DNA of 64,000 nucleotides from Natronorubrum sulfidifaciens JCM 14089 (GCF_000337735.1 NZ_AOHX01000042.1:20504-84503), one strand, 5' to 3'. Positions 52,922-62,658 are shown, numbered from the stretch's first letter. Translations and numbers: made by a program. The notes: generated from the sequence alone by a model not told the origin.

Positions 52922-53731
52922 CTACAGCTGCGACCGAAGCGCCTCGTTCATCGCGTCGACCGGCGGCTCCTCGCCGGCCCACAGTTCGAACGCCTCGACG
53001 CCCTGATAGAGCAACATCCACGCGCCGTCGACGGTCGTCGCCCCGACGGCGGCCGCGTCTTGCAGCAGTCGCGTCTCGAGTGGCTGATAGACGGCGTCCA
53101 TCACGGCCAACTCCCCGTGGAGCGCGTCGGCGGGCACCGGCGTCTCGTCTGATTCCATGCCGACGCTCGTCGCGTTCACGAGGATGTCGGCCTCGGCGAG
53201 CAGGTCGGCGAGCGCGCCGGCCTCGAGGCCGTGGCCCGTCGCCCCCGGAACCGCCTCGGCGAGGTCGTGGGCCGTCGACTCGGTTCGGTTAGCGATCTCG
53301 ACCGTCGCACCCGCATCCGCAAGCCCGAACGCGATCGCCCGGCCGGCCCCACCGGCACCGACGACGACGGCGTCTGCACCCTCGAGCGTGACGTCGTGGT
53401 CGCGCAGGGCACGCATCGCGCCGACGGCGTCGGTGTTGTGGCCCGTTGGCGTTCCATCCCCCGTGAAATCGATCGTGTTGACCGCGCCGATCCGGGTCGC
53501 TAACTCGTCGGCGTCGACGAACTCGAGGACGTCCTGTTTGAACGGGATCGTCACGTTCAGCCCCGTGATCCCGAGCGCGTCGGCTCCGTCGATCGCGGCC
53601 TCGAGGGCCGCCGGCTCGGGTTCGAACGTGACGTAGCGGGCGTCGAGCCCGAGCTGGTCGTAGGCCGCTTCGTGCATCGGCGGAGACAGCGAGTGTCCGA
53701 CCGGGTTGCCGAGCAACCCGAAGATGTCCAT
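52922..53731 (-). CDS. aroE: Shikimate dehydrogenase
   Basis: 269 residues. The N-terminus [20 protein letters not shown] and [13 protein letters not shown] are the shikimate-binding blocks; the NADP motif is [11 protein letters not shown] and the C-terminus [20 protein letters not shown] is typical. It reduces 3-dehydroshikimate to shikimate in the aromatic amino acid pathway. The pab genes, which draw chorismate from the same pathway, lie a kilobase further on. A TATA-like GTATATATCC about 35 nt before the ATG indicates a nearly leaderless transcript. Confidence 0.93.
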   Translation of the reverse strand: MDIFGLLGNPVGHSLSPPMHEAAYDQLGLDARYVTFEPEPAALEAAIDGADALGITGLNVTIPFKQDVLEFVDADELATRIGAVNTIDFTGDGTPTGHNTDAVGAMRALRDHDVTLEGADAVVVGAGGAGRAIAFGLADAGATVEIANRTESTAHDLAEAVPGATGHGLEAGALADLLAEADILVNATSVGMESDETPVPADALHGELAVMDAVYQPLETRLLQDAAAVGATTVDGAWMLLYQGVEAFELWAGEEPPVDAMNEALRSQL

Positions 53732-53946
53732 AGCCATACGCCACACTCGAGGCGGTGGGGATATATACTGCCCGACAGGATGCCGGTGTGAGACGGTCTG
53801 CTGTGCCCGTGTTCCATCAATTGCCGCCCCTGTCGCCCGTGATCGGCGGGCCGTGACGCCAGTCGTCCGTCTGCGCGGGGCGGGCCCGTTACCAGCGACT
53901 GGGGTATGTCCCGGTCACTTATGGCTGGGTCGGCCCATGTCTCGAT

Positions 53947-54363
53947 ATGGACATTCTGGTTCCGATCGACGACTCGGAGACGGCACGGGCGGCACTCGAG
54001 CACGCCGTTGACAGGTATCCCGAGGCGACGATCACGGTGCTTCACGTTATCGACCCCAGCGTCTCGAAGTACGGCAACGGCGGGATCTACGCCTACGAGT
54101 CGATACTCGAGACGCGCAAAGACGCCGCAGCGGAGCTGTTCGACGACGTGACCACGCTCGTCGCTGCCCACGAGGGCGAGGTCATCACGGAGACCGTCGT
54201 CGGAAGCCCGGCTCGAGAGATCGTCACGTACGCGGACGATCACGGGAGCGATCACATCGTCATGGGGAGTCGCGGTCGCTCGGGTGCAAGTCGAGTGTTG
54301 CTTGGCAGCGTTGCCGAACGCGTCGTCCGTCGTTCACCCGTCCCGGTGACGATCGTTCGCTGA
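53947..54363 (+). CDS. Universal stress protein (UspA family)
   Basis: 138 residues, single Usp domain. Starts MDILVPIDDSETARAALEHA; the ATP-binding motif GSRGRSGASRVLLGSVAERV (G-2x-G-9x-G-S) is present, so it is the ATP-binding type. Such proteins bind ATP/ADP and respond to salt, starvation or oxidative stress in haloarchaea. CACTTATGG (53917-53925) about 26 nt upstream indicates a leaderless transcript. Monocistronic. Confidence 0.88.
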   Translation: MDILVPIDDSETARAALEHAVDRYPEATITVLHVIDPSVSKYGNGGIYAYESILETRKDAAAELFDDVTTLVAAHEGEVITETVVGSPAREIVTYADDHGSDHIVMGSRGRSGASRVLLGSVAERVVRRSPVPVTIVR

Positions 54364-54449
54364 GACGGAGTTTTCGTGTCCCGTCTGCATCAGTTGACGC
54401 CGTGTTCGGTTCCGGGCTCCTTTTGCCCTGCTGTGCAGTAGCGGTCGTC

Positions 54450-55394
54450 ATGCTCTCCGGACCGGCGTTCGCTCTCGTCCTCCTTGCGGCCGGCATCGTC
54501 GCGCTCTATGGCGGTGCCGAGTTGCTCGTCGCCGGAGCCGGCCGGCTCGCACTGGGTGTCGGACTCCGGGCTGCAACCGTCGGCGTGACGGTGATCGCCT
54601 TCGCGACGACCGCCCCGGAGCTGTTCGTCGCGACTATCGGTGCGGTGAACGTCTCGACCGATATCGGTCTCGGTGCCGTCCTCGGCTCGAACATCGCCAA
54701 TATCGGGCTCGTGCTCGGCGTCGCCGCGCTCATCAAGCCGTTGCACATCAGCCAGACGGCGATGCGGCGTCACGTGCCGTTCATGCTCTTTGCAGTGGTC
54801 TTACTCGTCGCGCTCGGCATGGACGGAACGATCGGCCGACTCGAGGGGGCGGTCTTTCTGCTGGTCCTCGGCGGCTTTACGGCGTATCTGATCTCCTCCG
54901 CCAACACCAATCCGGCACCGGCGGATGACCGTCCCGGCGCTGGCGACGGCATCACGCTGCGAGCTGTTGTGCTCGTCCTCGGTGGGTTGCTGGCGCTCGT
55001 GCTCGGCTCGCGATGGCTGGTGTCGGGTGGCACTGCGTTGCTGTCGGCACTCGGCGTGTCGGATCTAGTGATCGGGCTGACGGTGCTCGCACTCGGCACC
55101 TCGTTGCCGGAGCTTGCGGCGTCGGCCGTCGGTGCCGTCCGCGGCGAGACCGAGTTCGCCATCGGCAACGTCGTCGGCTCGAACATCTACAACATCCTCG
55201 CCGTCCTCGGGATCGTCGCCCTGATTACGCCGATCGAGATCGCCTCGAGCACGCTGTGGTTCGAAGTCCCCCTCGTCGCCGTGTTTACGGTCGTTCTCGT
55301 CGGGATGATGGCGTATGGCCGAACGCTCACCCGATTCGACGGTGCCGTCCTCGTCGGCGGCTACGTCGTCTTTCTCGCGCTGCTCGCTTCCTGA
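54450..55394 (+). CDS. Calcium/sodium antiporter (CaCA family)
   Basis: 314-residue membrane protein with about ten helices in two inverted-topology halves. Both alpha repeats are visible: TVIAFATTAPELFVATIGA with VLGSNIANIGLVLGV, and LTVLALGTSLPELAASAVGA with VVGSNIYNILAVLGI; the conserved Glu of each is the ion ligand. It exports Ca2+ in exchange for Na+ or H+ across the cytoplasmic membrane. The ATG giving MLSGPAFALV was preferred over a longer frame because the first membrane helix begins there. A T-rich box about 27 nt upstream could support a leaderless start. Confidence 0.87.
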   Translation: MLSGPAFALVLLAAGIVALYGGAELLVAGAGRLALGVGLRAATVGVTVIAFATTAPELFVATIGAVNVSTDIGLGAVLGSNIANIGLVLGVAALIKPLHISQTAMRRHVPFMLFAVVLLVALGMDGTIGRLEGAVFLLVLGGFTAYLISSANTNPAPADDRPGAGDGITLRAVVLVLGGLLALVLGSRWLVSGGTALLSALGVSDLVIGLTVLALGTSLPELAASAVGAVRGETEFAIGNVVGSNIYNILAVLGIVALITPIEIASSTLWFEVPLVAVFTVVLVGMMAYGRTLTRFDGAVLVGGYVVFLALLAS

Positions 55395-55444
55395 TCGAGT
55401 CGAACACCGCGACCGGAACAGGGGCGTCGACGAAAGGTAGCGAG

Positions 55445-56719
55445 CTATAACGGCAGTGGCGTCGCCTGTTCGTGTTCCCGGCTCGCATCGGCACAGCGGG
55501 CTTGCAACTGATCCAGTCGTGGGCCGATGTGCTCGCGAACGAGTTTGACGAGCGCGTTTGCCGGCCCATCACCGGTGATCGCACTCGCACAGTCGTCCGC
55601 ATCGTCGGCCGTCACGAGCATCACACGTTCGCGGTCGGCAAAGACGATGCGCCCGTGGTGGATGTCGTCGACCGGGAAGTTCAGCCAGTCGAACTGTGGC
55701 TTACAGACCGTCGCCTCGGGGACGGCCGACCGAACGGTGTCTCGCACACGTGGTGAGCGCGAGCCGATATAGACATCGACGCCGCGCTCCGTGGCGGCCT
55801 GCCAGCGCTCGAGACAACACTGCCGAGTCATCTCTTCGTCGGGAGCCGTCACGAACAGCTCTTCGTCGGCGCTGTCGGCGATCTCGTGGCCTCGTTCGAT
55901 GACACGTGCGCCGCCGTCGATCGTCCAGTACGTGCCTGTCCCACCCTGTTCGGCGTTCGTCTCGCGCTCGTCTCCGTCGCTTCCAGCCTGTTTTTGCATC
56001 GCCTCGAGTCCCACGACGACCTCGCGAAGCGGACTCGCGGTCAGCCAGTCGGCCCGCCACGTCGCCGCCTCGGCGTTGAGCGAGACGGTTTCGCTCGAGT
56101 GGTCGTACTCGACGAGGTCGGCTGCCGCAAGCGAGGGCAGGTAGTTGTGTCGCAGCGCCGTCGCCACGGGCCGCCAGTCCGACTCCTCGAGGTCGACGAG
56201 GCGACACTCCTCCTCGTGGGCCGTGATCATCGCGGCCAGATCGGCGACGGCGAGTTCGCCACGCTGTCGCGCCAGGATGGCACAGCTCAGCCGGCAGCGT
56301 GCGGGCTGGAGTGCATCGAGCAGTCGGTCGAGCGACGCGTCGTCGATGGCTGCCCCACCAGATGGGTCCGCGAGGACGTCGCTGACCCACTCGGTCTCGA
56401 GGATCGGATGCTCGGCGAGAGCGATCCGTCGTGTGTCACCGTCGTCGCGTTCGGTTACCAGCCCGACATCGAGAAGCCGCGGGACGTGATGGTGAACGAG
56501 TTCGATGTGTGCCGCGTGACACTGCTCGTCAGTAACGATCGGACAGCCGTGGTCACGAACGGCGACCTCGGTTGCAAGCGTCTCGACCGAGAGCGGCTCC
56601 GACTGGCTCCCGGCTGGTTCCATCCGCTCGAAAAGGATCGAGAGCAGATATCGCCGGCGGGGATCGGCGAGAACGTCGAACGCTGTGGTCGTTCGTTCGG
56701 CAGTCAGGCTGGAACTCAT
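55445..56719 (-). CDS. Double winged-helix regulator (two DUF7344 domains) with TrmB/PLD-like C-terminal domain
   Basis: 424 residues. The first domain has AFDVLADPRRRYLLSILFER and AHIELVHHHVPRLLDVGLVT, the second LLDALQPARCRLSCAILARQ and LRHNYLPSLAAADLVEYDHS, giving two DUF7344 modules in tandem. The C-terminal 170 residues resemble the TrmB effector/PLD-like sensor region (IADSADEELFVTAPDEEMTR, DVYIGSRSPRVRDTV, GRIVFADRERVMLVT). The second module reads PARCRL where the first reads DPRRRY. It is followed by the PAS/GAF/HTH-10 gene on the same strand, 87 bp upstream, so both may be co-expressed. Target genes unknown. Confidence 0.75.
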   Translation of the reverse strand: MSSSLTAERTTTAFDVLADPRRRYLLSILFERMEPAGSQSEPLSVETLATEVAVRDHGCPIVTDEQCHAAHIELVHHHVPRLLDVGLVTERDDGDTRRIALAEHPILETEWVSDVLADPSGGAAIDDASLDRLLDALQPARCRLSCAILARQRGELAVADLAAMITAHEEECRLVDLEESDWRPVATALRHNYLPSLAAADLVEYDHSSETVSLNAEAATWRADWLTASPLREVVVGLEAMQKQAGSDGDERETNAEQGGTGTYWTIDGGARVIERGHEIADSADEELFVTAPDEEMTRQCCLERWQAATERGVDVYIGSRSPRVRDTVRSAVPEATVCKPQFDWLNFPVDDIHHGRIVFADRERVMLVTADDADDCASAITGDGPANALVKLVREHIGPRLDQLQARCADASREHEQATPLPL

Positions 56720-56806
56720 TGCCTGAAGAAGACGACGAATGCCGGAAAGGAGTGTACCAGCATACTCTGGTATGGTCGGTCGAGACCGGCCGCCGACGCG
56801 CGCCAC

Positions 56807-58915
56807 TCAGTCCGATCGCTCGCCGTTGACGGCGGTGCGGTCTTCGAAATACGTCGTCAGGAGCTTCGCCTGTGCGACCCGGAGATGCTGGTGGAACGTC
56901 TGCCGAGCGATCCCGAGTCGCTCGGCGATTTCGCTGGCGTCACTGTTTCGCGTCGGCCACTCGAAGTAGCCGCCGTAGTAGGCCGCCTCGAGGGCGGCTC
57001 GCTGTTTGTCGGTCAGCCTGTCTTGTACGCGTCGCCGGAAGTCACCGCGAGTTTCGACTGGCCGTTCGACGGTGCGTTTCGAGAGCAGTTCCGTCTCGGG
57101 GTAGGTCTCCGAAATCGCGGAGACCAGTTCCCGAACGGCGACGTCCGGGCTGGCCTGAACGACGATGCTCGAGACGCCGTCGTCGATGATCTGCGATCGC
57201 ATCCGCGCGCCGTAATCCGCGAGCAGGCTGGTGATCGTCGGGCCGTAGACCACGAGCTCCCAGTAGCTCTCGTCCCCGCTGGTGTCGATATGGCGAACCT
57301 CACCGATCTCGGCGTGCTCGTCGGTGAACGTCTGGACTGTGTCCGGATCGATGCCGGTGACGGAGACGTAGTAGACGAACACCTCTTCGGTCAGTGGCAA
57401 GACGTGATCGAGACTCAGTCGACACCCCAGCGTCGACGAAAGCTCCGTACAGACGTCCCTGTGATCGGTCGACTCGAACTCGAGTTCGACGGCGGTGTCG
57501 AGATAGAGCAGTCGACGGACGGCCATCGCGTTGAGCGCATGCCCGACCGTCGCGCCGAACTCCTGGAGGACTTCCCGTTCTCGGTCGGCAAACGCGACCG
57601 CGTCCTTCGCAGCGACGAGGAGGACGCCGAACGTCCGGCCACTCGCCGTGATCGGAACGGCCGCAACCGAGCCGTAGTCGCGCTCGCGAGCGTCGGCTCG
57701 CCAGCGGTCGATCGAATGCTCTCGAAGCGAGTGATAGCACTGGACGGTCTCCGTTTCGAACGGTGACGCGCCCGGGCCATCGGCCGGCGGCTCGACGAAC
57801 GTCGAGAGCATATCGGCAGCGCCGGCCGCATCAGTCCCGGCCCACGAACGCGGCTCCAACGGCTGTGTGCCGCCGGTCGAGGCGATATCACCCTGCCCGA
57901 TAACGGCGAACTGGTAGGGGTCAGCAGCCGCGAACGCGTCGACGATTGCGGTCTCGACCGCTTCGCGGGTCTCCGCCGTGACCATCGTCTCGTCGATCGT
58001 CCGGATCGTCGCGTTGAGGCGCTCGAGGCGCTCGAGTTCTCGCTCGCGGGCTTTGCGATCGCTGACGTCACGCCCGACGCCCGTAAAGCCGAAGACGATC
58101 CCGTCCGCCCCGGTGATCCGTGCGCTGTTGAACTCGAAGGGGATTCGACGGCCGTCGCTCGTCAGCACCCGCCCTTCGGCAGTGACCCGGTCGCCGTCGT
58201 GCAGGACTCGGTCGATCGCATCACGGATGTGCTCGCGGTCTTCCGGGACGATGAACTCGAGAGCACGCTTTCCCTCGAGGTCGTCGGCGTCGTAGCCCGT
58301 CACCTGTTCGAATCGCCCGTTCCACTGGACGAGATTCCCGTCCGTACCGAACGCATACAACAGGTCGGGCTGGGCCTCGAAGATGCTCTCCGTGAGTGCT
58401 TTCTTCTCGCGGAGTTCGCGTTCGCGTTTGTACTCGTCGGTCCGATCGTGGAGAATGCGGAGATAGCCCCAGAGCGGGGCGGGCTGCCCGTCGGCGTCAG
58501 CCTCGCCGACGTGTCCGAGATCGAGCCCATGGTCGTGGTCTCGGATCGGAACGAGTACTTCCCGGACCCAAAACCGACTCCCGTCGGGGCGGACCCGCCA
58601 CCCTTCGTCTTCGGCTCGGCCGTCGGTACGCGCCTGCTCGAGCAGGTGGGCTGGGTGGCCAGCCTCGCGTTTCGCTGGGGGAAAGAACGTCCGATACGGC
58701 GTCCCCTCCAGTTCGTCGTCGCCCGTCAGCTGACTGTCATGGTCGTTCCATCTCACGAGTCGGCCGTCGGCATCGAGTATGGAGACGGCGTACTCGCTAA
58801 CGAGATCGGCGAGCTGTCGGACGTCGAGACTGAACGTCGACGGGATGTCGACGCCACTCGACCGGGGTGGCGATTCCTCCGAGTCGTCGCTGTCATCCGG
58901 GAATAACGGAGTCAT
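56807..58915 (-). CDS. PAS-PAS-GAF-HTH-10 (Bat-like) sensor regulator
   Basis: 702 residues. Two PAS domains span about residues 20-150 and 175-290, the second with WNGRFEQVTGYDADDLEGKR. A GAF-like domain follows at about 310-480 (FAAADPYQFAVIGQGD, VAAVPITASGRTFGVLLVAA). A bacterioopsin-activator-type linker precedes the C-terminal HTH-10 domain LTDKQRAALEAAYYGGYFEW and ASEIAERLGIARQTFHQHLR. It is a one-component cytoplasmic sensor, perhaps for redox, light or oxygen as Bat proteins are. An inverted repeat AACAGG/CCTGTT lies just upstream. Confidence 0.87.
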   Translation of the reverse strand: MTPLFPDDSDDSEESPPRSSGVDIPSTFSLDVRQLADLVSEYAVSILDADGRLVRWNDHDSQLTGDDELEGTPYRTFFPPAKREAGHPAHLLEQARTDGRAEDEGWRVRPDGSRFWVREVLVPIRDHDHGLDLGHVGEADADGQPAPLWGYLRILHDRTDEYKRERELREKKALTESIFEAQPDLLYAFGTDGNLVQWNGRFEQVTGYDADDLEGKRALEFIVPEDREHIRDAIDRVLHDGDRVTAEGRVLTSDGRRIPFEFNSARITGADGIVFGFTGVGRDVSDRKARERELERLERLNATIRTIDETMVTAETREAVETAIVDAFAAADPYQFAVIGQGDIASTGGTQPLEPRSWAGTDAAGAADMLSTFVEPPADGPGASPFETETVQCYHSLREHSIDRWRADARERDYGSVAAVPITASGRTFGVLLVAAKDAVAFADREREVLQEFGATVGHALNAMAVRRLLYLDTAVELEFESTDHRDVCTELSSTLGCRLSLDHVLPLTEEVFVYYVSVTGIDPDTVQTFTDEHAEIGEVRHIDTSGDESYWELVVYGPTITSLLADYGARMRSQIIDDGVSSIVVQASPDVAVRELVSAISETYPETELLSKRTVERPVETRGDFRRRVQDRLTDKQRAALEAAYYGGYFEWPTRNSDASEIAERLGIARQTFHQHLRVAQAKLLTTYFEDRTAVNGERSD

Positions 58916-58923
58916 AGAGCGGA

Positions 58924-58951
58924 AACAGGGTCGTCAATAGTTGTTCCTGTT
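58924..58951. promoter_or_regulatory. Inverted repeat upstream of the Bat-like regulator
   Basis: AACAGG (58924-58929) and CCTGTT (58946-58951), 16-nt spacer, a few bases above the ATG (58915). The spacer carries the AT-rich CAATAGTTG, a possible promoter box. Spacing is compatible with a dimeric regulator, perhaps autoregulatory. Confidence 0.35.
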
Positions 58952-59092
58952 GCCAGTTACCATTCGCAGGACTGAAAAACCGACGGTACCCATCACCTAG
59001 ATTTTCACATATGTTCCGATCAGGGTCGGGCCACACTCGAGTCGGCGTCGAGAACCGACGGCGTTACCGGGTCCCGGCCCACGCATTCGAGT

Positions 59093-60451
59093 ATGACTGC
59101 GCTCGCGATCGTCGAGAGCCGGGCCGACCGCGCGTCGGTCCACATCTGTGAGCAGCTTCGCGACCTCGCCGACTGGGACGCCCTCGAGGACGAGACCCGA
59201 CCCGCAGCCGACGGCGGCGGCACCTATTACCGACGAGACGGCGTCGAGTTGCGGTCGTTCGACGACTTCCATCTCGACCTCGAACACCCTGCCGAGGCGT
59301 TCGACTGCGACCCCGACCTGCTCGTTTTCGCCTCGCGTCACTCGGGCGATACGGGCCCGCTGCTGACGGGCCATTTCACGGGCAACTTCGGCTCGGCGGA
59401 GTTCGGCGGCGAGGCCGATGCCGTCGCTGAGGCCTGTCCGAACGCCCTCACACAGCTGCTCGAGGCGTTCGACGAGTACGCCCCCGAGGGCTACGACGTC
59501 GGGATGGAGTGTACCCACCACGGCCCCACCGACGTCGGCTGTCCGTCGCTGTTTGCGGAACTCGGTAGCGGCGACGAGCAGTGGGACGACCCCGACGGCG
59601 CGGCGGCCGTCGCTCGCGGCATTCTCGCGCTTCGGGACGTCTCACCCCACCGCAGTACCCAGGTGGTCGGCTTCGGCGGCAACCACTACGCCCCCCGCTT
59701 TACGCGCATCGTCCGCGAGACGCCGTGGGCTGTCGGTCACATCGCCGCCGACTGGGCGCTCGAGGCGATGGGCCATCCCGACGCCCACCGTGACGTTCTC
59801 GAGGCGGCGTTCGACGCGAGCGAGGCCGAGATGGCCGTGCTCGACGGCGAGTGGCCGGTGCTCGAGGAGACGCTCGAGGAGTTCGGTGTTCGGCTCGTCA
59901 GCGAGACGTGGCTGCGCGAGGTCGGTGATCGATCGCTCGAGACCGTCGACGCCGTCGAATCCGCCCTCGGAGCAGTCGACGACGGGGTTCGCTTCGGCGA
60001 CCGACGGACCGAGTCGATTGCCGTCGTTGACCTCCCGACCGAACTGGTCGACGCTGCAAACGGACTCGATCCGGCGGCGGTGCGACGGGTCGTCGAGGCG
60101 AACACCGTCGCTTTCACGACCGACAACGGCGGGAGTCGAGTCGGCGCACGCGCTGCGATCCCCGATTCGCACGCGGGGTCGTCGGATTCGACGGGGACAG
60201 CGTCTGCCAGCGCGACGATCATCGAGGGGCTTTCGCGTGTCCTCGAGGAGAAGTACGAGACGGTCACGCTCGAGGACGACGCCGTCGTCGCCGAGCGGAC
60301 GAGTTTCGATCCGTCACTCGCTCGTACGCTCGGCATTCCTGAGGGACCGAAGTTCGGCGCGCTGGCAAACGGCGAGTCCGTGACGGTCGACGGCGAAACA
60401 ATCAGCCCCGAGACAGTTCGAAGCCAGCAGACGGATCGGTTTCCGATCTAG
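59093..60451 (+). CDS. dtdA: D-aminoacyl-tRNA deacylase DTD2
   Basis: 452-residue DTD2 (GEK1-like) enzyme that removes D-amino acids from mischarged tRNA. The N-terminal two-thirds contain FASRHSGDTGPLLTGHFTGN, MECTHHGPTDVGCPSLFAEL and GFGGNHYAPRFT, the conserved histidine-rich active-site blocks. The C-terminal 150 residues are a haloarchaeal extension containing a Ser/Thr-rich loop. It is a proofreading enzyme restricted to archaea and plants. The start gives MTALAIVESR at the domain boundary. It lies immediately upstream of ftsZ1, 154 bp apart. Confidence 0.9.
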   Translation: MTALAIVESRADRASVHICEQLRDLADWDALEDETRPAADGGGTYYRRDGVELRSFDDFHLDLEHPAEAFDCDPDLLVFASRHSGDTGPLLTGHFTGNFGSAEFGGEADAVAEACPNALTQLLEAFDEYAPEGYDVGMECTHHGPTDVGCPSLFAELGSGDEQWDDPDGAAAVARGILALRDVSPHRSTQVVGFGGNHYAPRFTRIVRETPWAVGHIAADWALEAMGHPDAHRDVLEAAFDASEAEMAVLDGEWPVLEETLEEFGVRLVSETWLREVGDRSLETVDAVESALGAVDDGVRFGDRRTESIAVVDLPTELVDAANGLDPAAVRRVVEANTVAFTTDNGGSRVGARAAIPDSHAGSSDSTGTASASATIIEGLSRVLEEKYETVTLEDDAVVAERTSFDPSLARTLGIPEGPKFGALANGESVTVDGETISPETVRSQQTDRFPI

Positions 60452-60537
60452 CGACCTCGAGACGGCGGCGTACCTTCCGTCTGCCGTCTCGAAAACGGAA
60501 TCCGGCGACGCCGTCCGCTGGCGGGCCCGCGCCGGGC

Positions 60538-60559
60538 GACGTCAGACAGTCGTCTGACG
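60538..60559. promoter_or_regulatory. Perfect 22-nt palindrome between dtd2 and ftsZ1
   Basis: ACGTCAGAC-AGTC-GTCTGACGT: exact 9-bp arms around a 4-nt centre. It lies about 11 bp above the ftsZ1 TATA-like box GGTAATTATGC (60568-60578). As DNA it is a candidate operator or activator site for ftsZ1; as RNA it could form a hairpin ending dtd2 transcription, but no T-run follows, which favours the DNA interpretation. Confidence 0.6.
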
Positions 60560-60605
60560 TGTAGGGGAAAGGTAATTATGCTCCATCTTTTAGAAGGTGC
60601 CAAGA

Positions 60606-61775
60606 ATGGACTCCATCATCGACGACGCCATCGACGAGGCCGAAAACGGGGAGCCGGCGACGGCCCCCGACGACGCCACCTCACAGAACGGGCAGTCGCC
60701 GGACGGAGACGAATCGACCACCCAGCGGACGGGAACGATGACCGACGATCAACTCGAGGACGTACTGCAGGACCTCCAGACGGACATTACGGTCGTCGGC
60801 TGTGGCGGTGCCGGCGGCAACACCGTCAACCGGATGCACGAGGAAGGGATTCACGGCGCGAAACTCGTCGCCGCCAACACCGACGTCCAACACCTCGTCG
60901 AGATCGAAGCCGACACGAAGATCCTGATGGGCGAGGAGAAAACCGGCGGCCGCGGTGCCGGCTCGCTCCCACAGGTCGGCGAGGAAGCCGCTCTCGAGAG
61001 CCAACAGGACATCTACGACGCCATCGACGGCTCTGACATGGTCTTCGTCACGGCCGGCCTCGGCGGCGGCACCGGTACCGGCTCCGCCCCAGTCGTCGCC
61101 AAAGCCGCCCGCGAGGCTGGCGCGCTGACGATTTCGATCGTCACGACGCCGTTTACGGCAGAAGGAGAGGTCCGCCGAACCAACGCCGAAGCCGGCTTAG
61201 AGCGCCTGCGTGACGTCTCCGACACCGTCATCGTCGTCCCCAACGACCGTCTGCTTGACTCGGTGGGCAAACTGCCCGTCCGACAGGCGTTCAAAGTCTC
61301 CGACGAGGTGCTCATGCGCTCGGTCAAAGGGATCACCGAACTCATCACGAAACCCGGCCTCGTCAATCTGGACTTCGCCGACGTTCGCACCGTGATGGAA
61401 CGCGGCGGCGTCGCCATGATCGGCCTCGGCGAGTCCGACTCCGAAGCCAAAGCGCAGGATTCGGTCAAGACCGCGCTTCGCTCGCCGCTGCTCGACGTCG
61501 ACATCTCCGGCGCGAGTTCCGCGCTGGTCAACGTCACCGGTGGCAACGACATGGCCATCGAAGAAGCCGAAGGCGTCGTCGAGGAGATCTACGACCGGAT
61601 CGACCCCGACGCGCGTATCATCTGGGGGACCTCCATCGACGAGAGCCTCGAGGGCAGCATGCGGACCATGATCGTCGTCACGGGCGTCGAATCACCGCAG
61701 ATCTACGGTCGTCAGGACGGCGAGGCCGTCCAGCCCGCGGGCGCAGGCGGCGACGACATCGACTTCGTCGACTAA
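60606..61775 (+). CDS. ftsZ1: Cell division protein FtsZ1
   Basis: 389 residues. The GTP-binding tubulin signature [10 protein letters not shown] begins at residue 153, and the T7 loop NLDFADVR spans 254-261 with Asp256 and Asp259 for GTP hydrolysis. The N-terminal extension ([15 protein letters not shown] and on) precedes [16 protein letters not shown], a pattern seen in haloarchaeal FtsZ1, which assembles the division ring together with FtsZ2. The ATG at 60606 is preceded 6 nt upstream by AAGGTG; GTG at 60597 is the alternative. TATA-like GGTAATTATGC is near 60568-60578. Confidence 0.93.
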   Translation: MDSIIDDAIDEAENGEPATAPDDATSQNGQSPDGDESTTQRTGTMTDDQLEDVLQDLQTDITVVGCGGAGGNTVNRMHEEGIHGAKLVAANTDVQHLVEIEADTKILMGEEKTGGRGAGSLPQVGEEAALESQQDIYDAIDGSDMVFVTAGLGGGTGTGSAPVVAKAAREAGALTISIVTTPFTAEGEVRRTNAEAGLERLRDVSDTVIVVPNDRLLDSVGKLPVRQAFKVSDEVLMRSVKGITELITKPGLVNLDFADVRTVMERGGVAMIGLGESDSEAKAQDSVKTALRSPLLDVDISGASSALVNVTGGNDMAIEEAEGVVEEIYDRIDPDARIIWGTSIDESLEGSMRTMIVVTGVESPQIYGRQDGEAVQPAGAGGDDIDFVD

Positions 61776-61908
61776 CGCCGGTCGACTCACCTTGCTGTCG
61801 GACCACAGCGACCGATGGAGTCCATCGTTCACCGTTCGTTGATCCCGTGTCCCGACTGTGCTTGGCCGCGCCGGAACTGACTTACAGCCACCGTCGTGAG
61901 GTGAGGGT

Positions 61909-62658
61909 ATGCAATCAAACGGCCACGCGGGTGACTCGAGCGAGCCGATCGCCGGGCAGACGATTCGACACGGGACCGGGGTGACGGCGACCCGTGCGTT
62001 TCCGACGAACGCGTATCCGTCGAATCTCGACCCGTTCGTCCTGTTCGAGCGCTTTTTCATCGACCCGAACGAGGGGTTCCCAACCCATCCCCACCGCGGC
62101 TTCGAGATCGTCTCCTATATGCTCGAGGGCGGAATGGAACACGCGGATTCGCTTGGCGTGTCCAACACCGCAGCCACAGGCGATGTCATGCGAATCACGA
62201 CCGGGAGCGGCATCGAACACTCGGAGTTTCCGGCCGACGATGCGGCCTGTAACGGGCTGCAGCTCTGGATCAATTTGCCACGCGACAGGAAAGCGATCGA
62301 CCCCGAGTACGTCGATGCGGCTGCCGACGAGCTACCGACGGCGACGGACGACGGGGCAACCGTCACGACCGTCGTCGGTGCTGGCTCGCCGATCGACCTC
62401 GAGACGCCGATGGAGTACCTCGACGTTCGCGTGAGCGAGTCGTGGACGTGGTCGATTCCCGATGGCTGGTCGGGCTTTTGCTACGGCGTTGCCGGCTCGG
62501 GTCTCGTCGACGGCGACGCCTTCGGCGAGGGGGACGTGCGTCCGGTCACCGACGGTCGGTCCGTCGAGATCCGAAGCGAGGACGGCCTCCGCGTCGTCGC
62601 CGTGTCGGGCCAGCCACACGGCGAGCCGATCCGCCAGCGTGGGCCGTTCGTACTGTAA
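61909..62658 (+). CDS. Pirin family protein
   Basis: 249 residues with pirin cupin motifs: FPTHPHRGFEIVSYMLEG and GMEHADSLG in the N-terminal barrel (metal-binding His), and ITTGSGIEHSEFP after it. DPFVLFERFFIDPNEGFPTH is the typical entry. The second barrel is present and shorter. Members act as quercetinase-like dioxygenases or redox sensors; the substrate is not known. ACTTACAGCC about 27 nt before the ATG suggests a leaderless transcript. Confidence 0.87.
   Translation: MQSNGHAGDSSEPIAGQTIRHGTGVTATRAFPTNAYPSNLDPFVLFERFFIDPNEGFPTHPHRGFEIVSYMLEGGMEHADSLGVSNTAATGDVMRITTGSGIEHSEFPADDAACNGLQLWINLPRDRKAIDPEYVDAAADELPTATDDGATVTTVVGAGSPIDLETPMEYLDVRVSESWTWSIPDGWSGFCYGVAGSGLVDGDAFGEGDVRPVTDGRSVEIRSEDGLRVVAVSGQPHGEPIRQRGPFVL

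Noticed and set aside
55886-57766. 626-codon plus-strand frame opposite the two regulator genes
   Set aside because: Spans two genes on the other strand and their gap; no motif is seen.
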